Source: Thalassia testudinum
Lineage: Eukaryota > Streptophyta > Magnoliopsida > Alismatales > Hydrocharitaceae
Direction of reading: 5' to 3'
Assembly: GCA_037157565.1 (NCBI GenBank)
Contig: JAZHRO010000022.1
Span: 3,162,001 to 3,226,000, forward strand
Length of the DNA: 64,000 bases
In this document: positions 44,995 through 54,078 of the stretch, piece by piece
Layout of the letters: each line of letters opens with the position of its first letter
Position numbering within the stretch: position 1 is the first letter of the stretch
Translations under genes and position numbers: made by a program
Notes under the pieces: generated by a model
Told to the model about the DNA's origin: nothing
Database searches by the model: none
What the model saw: the letters and a program-made list of their open reading frames with translations, nothing else

Positions 44995-45924
44995 TGTAGA
45001 ATTTGCCATACTAGGAGGGGTGACGTAATAAATGCGGAATTGAAATATAAACAATCTCACAAAATAAGCAATCACACAAAGTACACAAAGAATTTTAGGT
45101 GGAAACCCAAATCGGGTGAAAACCACCACCTAACCCTCTCGAGTTAGGATTTTCCGATCAACCAAGTTGATCAAATCCACTAAACGAATCACTTTAAACG
45201 AGGGTGATTCAACCTCAATTACAACCACGCTACAAGTGCGAGGGTAGCGTTCCTCAACCCCTTCTCTCCACGAGAAGGATTTTGTCCCACGAAGGAGACG
45301 GGAATTCACAAAGTGAATACCCAACCAAATAACAAAGATAAAAGACAAAAATCCTATAGAGCCAACAAAGTAATTTTAAACCTAGCTTCTATAGGAATTA
45401 GGAAACTCCCCTTTGCAAGGAGTGCGTCGGCGACGCGGATGCATGAACAACACGACGGCGCTACGTCGCTCTCATGAGCTACGGTGGGAGAGCGGGTGCG
45501 CAAAGCTTGATGCTCTCTAGATGAAGAACCAGAGCTTAGAGAGCAAGAGAGACACAAAATGGTTTGAAAGTGTATTGCAAGGTGTGTGTCTTGTGTTTCT
45601 AGGTATATGTTAGTGTGCAAGAGGTTCCCCTCTATTTATAGAGGCGTTAGGAAGGCTTTGGATGGCTTAGGAAAGGCTCCATAGCCATTGGGTGCAAAGT
45701 CCAAGTGAATCAACCCGAAATCAGGAACAATCATTGCACTGACAGGGTAATCAGACGTCTAATTCTGGCATCAGACGTCTGGAAGACCACTTTAAGACGT
45801 CTGAAAATAAGGTCAGACGTCTGATTTTGGGCGGGTCTCTTCCTGACTTGAATCAGATCTAAATAGGGTTCTAGCGTAAGTCAATCAGATCACATACAGG
45901 ATGTCTGACACTATATCTAGACGT
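44995..45924 (-). mobile_element. Truncated inverted SIRE LTR
   Basis: Reverse complement of 19645-20574: TGTAG start, the TATA box complement at about 45630, and a few GACGTC dyads at 45750-45830. It stops within U3 at 45924, where peptide-gene sequence begins. Confidence 0.9.
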
Positions 45925-46425
45925 GATATTCGAGACCGAGTTTCTTACATCCCTTCTCGCATATTTCCTTGTCTGATTGGCTGTCGTACCTAATGCCTCG
46001 ACGGAAGCATCGCCTATCCTCTCCCACTAATTCTGCATGCATCGGTATATAATATATAACACAACTGAAAAAAAATGAAAAAATCGAAATCTGTGCCCTA
46101 CAAGTACGTAGAAGTTTGAAAAACGGATGATTTGATAAATTCACGTGCCACGTTATAAAGCATTTTCGGAATTAAGGACTCATGTTTCTCTTTCGACAGG
46201 TCTCCTTCCCTCAAGTAACCATTTGATTCAAGAGCGTGTTACAAGAAAAGTACGAAAAATCAGTTTCTTTTGTGGAAAATATTCACTTTTTTAAGTAGTA
46301 TGGAAGTTTTAGCATGGAAGTTTAAGCACACCGATCAGGAGATGGATCAAAGTTAACGATCGCATTTGGATTTTAAAATCCTCTAAAAAAGGAATTCACA
46401 TGGGAGATAGATTGCATGATCATTG
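45923..46425. repeat. Partial duplication unit C
   Basis: Collinear with unit B from about 11600 to 12095 (exon 2 and the first part of the intron). Cut at the left by the inverted repeat and at the right by unrelated Athila-like LTR sequence. Confidence 0.85.
45925..46032 (-). pseudogene. Exon 2 fragment of a third defensin-like peptide gene, cut by the inverted repeat
   Basis: Exon 2 begins at 46032 after a GCATGCAG acceptor and reads LVGEDRRCFRRGIRYD, then EICEKGC (C-X3-C) and LGLEYH, like its paralogues. It then enters inverted SIRE LTR sequence and stops at a TAG (45917-45919). The PPWLVCCC end and three of six cysteines are lost. No exon 1 is found upstream: homology to the intron ends at about 46425. 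It is therefore truncated on both sides. It fixes the position of the rearrangement: a unit of the cluster once continued leftward from here. Confidence 0.82.
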
Positions 46426-47480
46426 ACGACTTTGTCATCATTTTCTATAATTAATTAAATTTAGCTAAATTTTAAGATTCAATTAATTAACATATTAAAA
46501 GTGTATAACTAAATCAAGGTTGAAAAAAGAGGAATTAACAAAAAAATAGGTTAATTCTGTAATTTTCACGAATGATTATAAATATAGAATAGTTGGAGGG
46601 TGAACTTATAGTTAATTAAAGGTCAATTGAGTTTAAATTTCTTAAAAGTAGGTTGATACTAAGTAATTTAAGATTTTTATTAAAATTGAATCTTAATCCT
46701 TAATTAAAGCTAGTTAATTTTGACTCCACTTCAATTAAAATAGTCTCGATGGAAATAAATGTAATCTAAACCTTTTAAAAATTAATTAAAAATATTTTAT
46801 AAGATTTGGAACCGTCGATTTGACAATTGAAACTAGTTTCGACTTAAAACAGAATTATAGGCGGGAGGTTGGTATATTTTGGGCATAACATAAATTGACC
46901 ATGTAGACATCATCAAAACTTGAAATTGAAGTCACCATTGAATTTATTAGGCCTAAATTAGGCTATCATTAAAATTTGGGCTCATTTGGACTTCATCTTG
47001 GTCAACTTTGTAATTTGGTCCTCAATTCTTGATTTCATTACAAATGACCCCCTAACTTTTGATTTTTCTTGCAAAGAGGTCCCCACCAGCACCTTCTCCA
47101 CTTTTGACCTTTGCATCCCCTAGCCATGCAACTCCGGCTAGCCGTTCCAACAACCTTTGGTCCTCTCCTTGCACGCCAAGGAGCTGAAAACTTCTACTAC
47201 CACACGCTGCTTTTTTTGGTTGTGTCATGGCACCTCGTCTTCCCTTCTTCCCTGGTGTTGCCGTCGACGATGATCTTTGGGCTCCTCCATCACCTTCCTC
47301 CGTCGCTCCTCCGGTGAAATTGATTGAGGGTTTCATCTCCCCCTCATCGTCATCTTTGAATTTGATATTTGGACGCGGGTTGGGAAACACAAAAGTTGAC
47401 GCAAAAATTGACGCGTAGTGGTGTGAATGTGGTCCCAATCCACGTCTCTCCTTTTTATGTAAAAAAAGTACTAACACATG
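46426..47480 (+). mobile_element. Decayed Athila-like LTR
   Basis: In order it resembles the LTR at 53472-54078/63742: a GAACCGTCGATTTGACAATTG block against GATTGAAACC..TTTGACCATC, CACCATTGAATTTATTAGG against CACCATTGGATTCCTTGGG, TGGTCAACTTTGTAATTTGG, then CCCCTAACTTTTGA and GCAAAGAGGTCCCC. The right part (47100-47440) is more GC-rich, like U3 of the other copies. The left boundary is uncertain. The frame at 47052-47537 (minus) is judged non-coding. Confidence 0.5.
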
Positions 47481-48240
47481 GTAGGGTCCACCACTATTGA
47501 ACCAACAACAAACTACTTTGGTACGGGTGCAAACCACTCAAATCACCTTTGGAACCACTTTGCACTGGTATAAAACCACTTTGCATGGGTGCAATCTTAT
47601 TTTACACCTGTGCAAAATCACTTTGCACCTTTAAAATAATTTTGCACGAGTGCAAAATAAGATTGTACCAGTGCAATCTTACTTTGAACTACTTTGCACC
47701 CGTGCAATTTTATTTTACACCAGTGTAAAATTAAATTCCAAGTGTTTCTTTAGTTATAAGAAATGATTTTACACTTGAAAGGTGATTTTTCACCTTAGGG
47801 TTTAGGGGTTAGGATTTAGGGTTTAGCGAAACTAAACCCTAAACACTAAAAACTAAACCCTAAACCCTAAAGTAAAAAAAATCACCTTTAAAGTGACAAA
47901 TCATTTCTTATACGTAAAATCACTTTCCATAAACTTAAACTCTAAACCGTAAATCCTAAATCCTAAACTCATAGATCAAAATTCCTTTGTACGGGTGCAA
48001 AATCACTTTAAATAGGTAAAACTACCCTTTGAATAATTTTGCACCGATGCAAAATTATATTACACTAGTACAAAGATACCTTTAGAATAATTTATCACCG
48101 GTGTAAAATCATTTTGTACTGATGCAAAATCAATTAGAATAATTTATTACCAGTGTAAATTAATTTATCACCGATGTAAAATTATTTATCACCTGTATAT
48201 TTTAAATTACAATAGTGTGATAATTTTTTTTATTGTGGTG
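47481..48240. repeat. Degenerate array of TTTGCACCGGTGCAAA-type palindromes
   Basis: About fifteen variants of TTT(G/A)CAC-N-GTG(C/T)AAA spread irregularly over 47520-48200 (examples at 47603, 47641, 47694, 47713, 48038, 48094, 48167). They are split by the hairpin at 47755-47911. No coding sequence. Confidence 0.75.
47755..47911. repeat. Long hairpin with telomere-motif core
   Basis: Outer arms pair TATAAGAAATGATTT with AAATCATTTCTTATA and AAAGGTGATTTTT with AAAAATCACCTTT. Inner arms are TTTAGGG-type repeats (about 47797-47826) opposite CCCTAAA-type repeats (about 47833-47871). Predicted fold of about 157 bp centred near 47830. Confidence 0.8.
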
Positions 48241-49716
48241 AAGACTACTATATAATAAATCTTACATTTTTTTTTTATATTAAATATCAATTATCAAATG
48301 ATCCACGTTCTCAATATTATATGAAATGTAAAAATAACCCCAAGTTACTTTTTACCTCAATACTTATATTTCCTTACATTTTAACTTGACATTTTAAATA
48401 TTTCATGCTTAGTGTGACCTAATTTTTAAACAAGTTACTTTCCTTTGATACGGCTATACTGCCAATGCTCAAAGCTATGATAAATATATGATTTAAGGTA
48501 GTAAAACAAGAAAAACATTAATTTTAATTCGAGGGAACGAAGCAATCCTTAGAAATTTTCCGTAAAGGTGATAATTCTATAGCGATACCTTCGTAAATAC
48601 AGAATTTGATATATTATGTAATATATACAAAATTTTCAACATGCTCCATCATAAAACACTTTAGTATATTTTGTACCATCCGTTCAATTGTTTCTACAGC
48701 AACAAGTGCAGGTTAATTCCTTTTAAAAAAAATGAAAGTGCAGGTTAATTCATTGGTCCACATCTGAAGTTAGGTTCACGCTCCCCTCCATCTGACACAT
48801 GTCCAAATGGGAGTTTTGATGGTGCAGTCGTAATACAAATTAAAAAAATTTATGATTACAAAACATATGTTCTCCAATAAGAAGATAATGATAGAAATTT
48901 TTGGTGATTCAAGTATGCCATTATCTGATCTCCCTATATAAAGAGGGTGATTTGTTGGTTTGACATGCCATTATCATTGATGTTGTCTCTCTCTCACCTT
49001 TGCCCAGTTGCGAAGTGTGGGACCAATATACTAGTAGTGAGTTATAACGATGGCATCAATGGTCCTCTCTTTAAATTTTAAATTTCTTTACAGTTTTTCT
49101 AATTGACACTCACGTAATCTAATAATTTAATTACTTATTCCCAAACAAATTTAATTGCTGAAATATGTTTTACTAGATATAAAGCTATCTAAGGACCTAG
49201 TTATGGAGTAACAAATAAATAAAGAGATACTCCAATTTATTGCCATATCTCTCCCCCTCGTACGTCTTAACATTTAAGATAAATTTGAATTCCATCAAAC
49301 TATGGAAGAAAAAAAATGTAATTCTCGATAAAATTATAAAAAATGTCAAATTTACAAATTTTTGAGGGACAAAAGCATGTACTTAGGTAATATATATTAA
49401 ATATAAGTTACTATTTTTATTATACTATAATATTTATTTCACCCGCACATTCATAACTTTGCCATAGCATGCAGAAACAAAATGTTACAAGAAACAAGCT
49501 TTAAAAATATACAACTGCTTATTTTATTTATCGTAATATTTTGATGTAGATTTTCCATCGGTTGAAAGATAAATATTTTATTTATTTATTGATGTGACAA
49601 ATACTTTATTTATTACTCGGACATCATACATCGATCTGCCGAACAAGAGATAACATGCGGCAAATACATGCATATATATGCGTCTTTATTTAATTTTACC
49701 AACAAGAGTAAATAGA

Positions 49717-50759
49717 TCATGTTGCTATCCCTTTAATGCAGCAGCAGACCAACCATGGCGGGTCCAGATAGTGTGAGTGGTATGTGAGACCGAGTTTCTT
49801 ACATTCCCCCTCGCATATTTCCTTGTATGATTTGCGGTCGTACCTAATACCTCGACGGAAGCATCGCCTACCCTCGCCCACAAACTCTGCATGCATCGGT
49901 ATATAATATATAACACAACTAAAAAAATTGAAAAAATCGGACATGGGAGAGAGAAGGAATGGAGAGAGAGAAATATTTTTTTTTTAATTTTTTAAATTAT
50001 AAAAATAATTACAATTTTATCAAAATTCATTAATTTTCTCTTATCTTTCACAAAAACAACGTACCAACCATTAATAATACCACCAATAATTATAATCTCT
50101 ACCAATTAAACACATTCTACCCTTATTCTACCCTAATATACCACTATCTCCTACCAAACCCAGCTAAAAGTTTGAGAAACAGATGATTTGATAAATTCAC
50201 GTGCCACCTTTTAAAGCATTTTCGGAATTAGGGACTCATTTTTCTCTTTCGACGGGTCTCCTTCCCTCGAGTAATCATTTGATTCAAGAACGTGTTGTAA
50301 GAAAAGTACGAAAAATCAGTATCTTTTGCGGAAGAAATTCACTTTTTTAAGTAGTATGGAATTTTGAGCATGGAATTTTAAGCACACCTGTCAGGAGATG
50401 GATCAAAGTTAATGATCGATCTGGATTCTAAAATCCTCTAAAAATGGAATTCACATGGAAGATACGATTGGATGGCCATTATCACAAATTTTTCCTGCCT
50501 CCTTCCATTATCTCTCTTGATCTACGTCCTTATATGTATACATTTATTATCTTGGTTATGTATGCACATATATATGCTACGTTATATGAGTTTAGAAGGC
50601 TAAACATTTTCTAACAATTCTGAACTTAAAAAGAATAAAGTATTTACTTGCAATAGTTTCCGGAGGATCACCGACGGAGTTGGCCAGTTCAGAGGATGCA
50701 ATCACAATAACAGCAAGGAGGATGAGGATGGTGAGCTTAGAACCACTTGCCATCTTCAT
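49717..50759 (-). CDS. Defensin-like cysteine-rich secreted peptide, intact two-exon gene (unit D)
   Basis: Exon 1 is 50759-50648 and exon 2 is 49886-49717: 112 and 170 nt, the same lengths as in unit B, giving 93 residues. Exon 1 encodes MKMASGSK, a hydrophobic signal-peptide core rich in I, L and V, and SELANSVGDPPE. The donor is GCAA|GTAAATAC and the acceptor GCATGCAG|AG, phase 1. Exon 2 has RRCFRRGIRYD, EICEGEC (C-X3-C), a TYHSHYLDPPWL segment and a terminal CCCIKG: six cysteines. A secreted, disulphide-bonded peptide is predicted; its specific role is unknown. Compared with unit B the exon changes are substitutions only, consistent with constraint. The intron is longer because of an insertion at about 49939-50165, and the TATA box is altered. 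No transcript evidence is available. Confidence 0.72.
49939..50165. repeat. Insertion of about 227 bp in the intron of the unit D gene
   Basis: Absent from units A, B and C, where an intron segment (AAATCTGTGCCC..GTACGTAGAAG) lies at this point. Begins GGACATGGGAGAGAGAAGG, is AT-rich in the middle, and ends in a C-rich stretch (CTACCAAACCC). No clear terminal repeats or target duplication. It may be a small non-autonomous element or a replacement. Confidence 0.6.
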
Positions 50760-50848
50760 ACTACTAAACTCGTGATATCCTGAATGTATCTCTATGCTTC
50801 CTTTCGTAAAAACTCCACAATTTGAGACGTGCCAAGGTTCGTTTGCTC

Positions 50849-50856
50849 TATTTGTA
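50849..50856 (-). promoter_or_regulatory. Altered TATA site of the unit D peptide gene
   Basis: TACAAATA on minus, 90 bp upstream of the ATG, at the position of TATAAATA in unit B. One transition in the core may weaken it; this is inference. Confidence 0.45.
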
Positions 50857-51235
50857 ACTGCCCTTGATGGAACTCTCTTCCCTTGTAACAAATAAATGAG
50901 AGACACCATTGCCTTTCATGTCTTTAAGAAGGACATCTTTTTTATCTTCCATCAATTGTGAGGTGATTTTGATTTTTCAATTGATGATGACACTATTATC
51001 TTTATAGATTTTGTTGATGTTTCAAAATCTTGTGGCGCATGTATGATTGTCTTTATAATTCTTCAAATGGTAAGGCATTGGTACGAATAATGTATATACT
51101 AAGGTAGGGTTAATTTTGTTTACACTTTTTGACCAATAGTGCAACAAAGAATGTGAAATGTAACTAGCAAAATGATGTAAATGATTGGATGATTTAAATT
51201 AAATTGACACACATAGAGTGTGCTTATTGTCAATG

Positions 51236-51600
51236 TAACAACCTAAGCCTATATCTAAGTCTAATACAAAATAATTGACCTTGACAACTTATTGGGTATG
51301 GGTCTAATGAATCCAAGTAACCACCCAAAAATACTTTAGGTGAAATTGTTAAGTAGTAATTCTCAATCCTTATATCACACAACTCACTTTCATGAGTTTA
51401 CGATGTGAAACTATCTTTGGGGGCATTACAACCTCCAAAGATAGTCGTACATCGTAAACTTATGAAAGTGAGTGGTGGAATATAAATATTGAGAATTATT
51501 ACTTAACAACTTGAACTTAAATATTTTAGGTGATTGCTTAGATTTATGGGACTCATATCCTACAAGATGTCAAGGATAATTTTTCTCAATTAGTGTACAT
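51236..51600. mobile_element. Inverted pair of TRIM-type LTRs
   Basis: TGTAACAACCTAAGCC starts at 51236 and GGGGGCATTACA ends near 51426, a complete minus-sense short LTR (about 190 bp) of the family seen at 14360-14565. It is followed at once by an inverted copy running to about 51600 (CTCAATTAG). The centre pairs ACTATCTTTGGGGG with CCTCCAAAGATAGT. Shared blocks include CACTTTCATGAGTTTACGA and TTGTTAAGTAGTAATTCTCAA with their complements. Confidence 0.6.
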
Positions 51601-52556
51601 GATTCTAGGTTATATTTAGATTATCCACTGTTAAAATCAAGATTAGAAAAGGTGACAAACTATTTTTTTAATATTTTTACTTTGGAGATGTAATTCTTCC
51701 CTATTTGACACTACTATGATGATGCAATCAAAAATCTTATCTAATGTTCTTAGAAAAATATCAAACTTTTATGGAATGCACCTAATAATACGAAAAGGTC
51801 ACACTCCAAATTTTAGAGCAACTAGAGTTGTGGCAAAATTTATAAAATTCTCATGCTCTATTAAAAATCAGGGAATCTAAGTTTTGTGCATGCCCATAGT
51901 CCAAGAATTTTATAATTTTACTTTCAAATAAAATTATATGAAATTTGAAGGCATGATTTATAACTACATGATGTATCTACAATAACAGTTTCACGGTAAA
52001 ATTCTAATCTCACAAGGAGAGAAGACAAATTGATTTTAAAATGAGTCATCAAATTTCAAAATAATAATGAAAATGAAATACACACAAGTTTCAAAATGTC
52101 AAATCAACCAAATCATCGCCTAAGGTTTCAAATTTTACCAGGAAATTATGAAGATATATTGGGTTAGTGAACAATAAAAATCAAGCTTCCCCTAGATTTA
52201 GAATATCCTCTAAGATCGACTTCAAGGGCATAATGGAACTTGGGTTTATGTGATTTGTGAAAAATCAAACATCAATCCACGATTAACACATGCACCTTAG
52301 ATTCATCCTATACCTTAAGCAATAATATTTGTCACATATGATATGGTAGAGAACACAATGTGGCATGATATTCAATAATAACAACATACACTTGCATTAA
52401 TTAAAGAAAATATATATTTTGAAGTGCACAAGTAAGAATAATAAAAATACTAGGCCTAAAGTTGTGCAATCCCATTGTATTCTCTTTGAAGCACGTGGAG
52501 CATGGATGCGTGGTGATTATGGAAAGTGGAGGTTGGAGGATTGAAGATGGAATAGG
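51601..52556. other. AT-rich intergenic DNA, no gene recognised
   Basis: No reading frame with a recognisable domain. The frame at 52401-52649 (minus) spans the CACTA terminus and is not credible. Confidence 0.55.
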
Positions 52557-53471
52557 CACTACTAGAAAAATGGGATATGTCGTTAGTTCCTTGTCGTTGG
52601 TTTGTAAAACCGACGGCAAAGATATTTTATTAAGCGACGGTAAAGGCATGTACTCGACCTACCGTTAATTGAAAACCCACAATGGATGGGTGCTAGGCAT
52701 TAATATTTCCTGTTGCTTTATAAAGGAACAGTAAATATATTTTTGTCATCGATTAGTGTACAAAGTGATGGCTAAAAGATGGATAAAATTAGCACCTGAA
52801 GTTTGAGCAAGTTTAGTGGTTTAATTTTGACTTATGCCGTCGGTTGGTGGCATAAGCGATGGTGAAACAAAGGTTAACATTAGCACGTAATATATGGGCA
52901 GGTTTATTTTGACTTCTACAGTCAGTTATTGGAATAAGCAACGACAAAAATATGTGTGTTGGTTAGTGAATAAGCGACAGTGAAAAGAAGGTTAAAGTTA
53001 GCATTTACATTTGGGAGGGTTTGATTTTGACTTATGTCATCGGTTAGTAGAATAAGCGACAGAGAAAAGACTGGTTAAAATTTCCAACCAAAATTTCAGT
53101 GCGATGGAGGGGGGATTTAATTTATCATTTACTGTTAGTTTATGAGATAACTGACGGGGAACAAACCGGTTAAAATTTCCAGCCAAAATTTGGGCGCGAT
53201 GTAAGAGGGATTTAAGTTATCGTTTACCGTCGATTTCTGTTATAACAAACAGTAAATATCTGTTCATGATACTCGCATAAAGTCCTCTCCTCCCCACACA
53301 ACCGACAAAAACCCTCGCCGCTCCTCTCCTGATCCTCCTCGGCGATCTCCTCCATCAGTTGCCAGCGCTCCTCACCCTCCGTCAGTTACTGGCACTCCTC
53401 CTTGTCAGGTTTCTCCTTGCCATCCCACACTCCTCGTCCTCATTCTACCCTCCTTCGCCTCTCCTCCTCCC
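52557..53471. mobile_element. One end of a CACTA (En/Spm-like) DNA transposon
   Basis: CACTACTAGAAAAATGGG at 52557 is the characteristic terminus. It is followed by degenerate subterminal repeats of the GCGACGG(C/T)AAA and CGTCGGTT type (GACGGCAAAG 52612, GCGACGGTAAAG 52634, GCGATGGTGAAA 52856, GCGACAGTGAAAAG 52974, GCGACAGAGAAAAG 53054) and repeats of GGTTAAA(A/G)TTAGCA. From 53280 the sequence becomes C-rich (CTCCTCC). The opposite terminus is not seen; the Athila-like LTR begins at 53472, so the element is truncated or continues beyond the window. Confidence 0.8.
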
Positions 53472-54078
53472 TGAAGGGAACACCATCATGAGCCATAACT
53501 AGCTCATTTTGATCCAATTAAGTCAGTAAATGCTCCAAAATAACTGCCAGAGAGCCATATTTCATTGCAAAGTTATTCTGAGGGAAAGACAAGAAAACAG
53601 GGTTAAGACTATAGTTTTACCATCATATCATGAATGCAGTACAATGACAGGTTTTCCCAAGGGATAATTAAGGGTCAAATGATCCTAAAAGTTTAACAAG
53701 TGGGTTAAAATAGATAGAAAAAAGTTTGCACGTGTTTTGAGAATTAAATGACTTTTGAAACCCTAAAAATAAATTCTCTTAATTAACTGATGTTCTGGAC
53801 AGGATAAAATTCATCTAAACCCTCTAAAATTCATAGAAAAGTATCCTCTAGGGATTGAAACCTTTAATTTGACCATCAGAACTCATTTTGATCCAAAATA
53901 GAGTCTCAGACAAACATTTGCCCAAATTTGGATTTTTCATAAATTATCTTTTCAAACTTGGTCAAAACATAAATCTAACTTCACCATTGGATTCCTTGGG
54001 TCCAAATTAGATTTGTACCAACATTTTGGCCCAATCTGAGATCATCTTGACCTAGTTTGCAATTTGGTCCAGTCTGAG
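53472..54078 (+). mobile_element. Athila-like LTR, first part (split by Tekay copy 2)
   Basis: Begins TGAAGGGAACACCATCATGAGCC, aligning with the sense start of the Athila LTR, and continues ATAACTAGCTCATTTTGAT, AAACCCTCTAAAATTCATAGAAAA, and a TGACCATCAGAACTCATTTTGA block, all in the Athila LTR order. Orientation is opposite to the element at 25734. It ends with the target duplication CTGAG (54074-54078) and resumes at 63742. Confidence 0.8.

Larger units (their letters stand above)
41269..45924. repeat. Right arm of the 26-kb inverted repeat
   Basis: 4656 bp, the reverse complement of 19645-24294: Tekay LTR (41269-43923), host segment (43924-44994), truncated SIRE LTR (44995-45924). At the inner junction three bases TAT (41266-41268) match both gag and the sequence flanking the left LTR. 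At the outer junction GT (45923-45924) fits both the SIRE LTR and the peptide gene. Confidence 0.93.
48391..51180. repeat. Segmental duplication unit D of the defensin-like cluster
   Basis: Collinear with unit A (from 8031) and unit B (10583-12796). Carries one intact minus-strand peptide gene with an extra insertion in its intron. Confidence 0.88.

Noticed and set aside
47052..47537. 161-codon minus-strand frame
   Set aside because: Overlaps the GC-rich U3-like part of an Athila-like LTR and the palindrome array. No domain, and no splice or promoter context.
47797..47871. Interstitial telomere (chromosome fusion point)
   Set aside because: Repeats are few, imperfect and in both orientations around a short loop, which fits a hairpin element better than a fused chromosome end.
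47520..48200. CRISPR-like repeat array
   Set aside because: Short degenerate dyads at irregular spacing in clearly plant DNA. No conserved repeat length and no cas genes.
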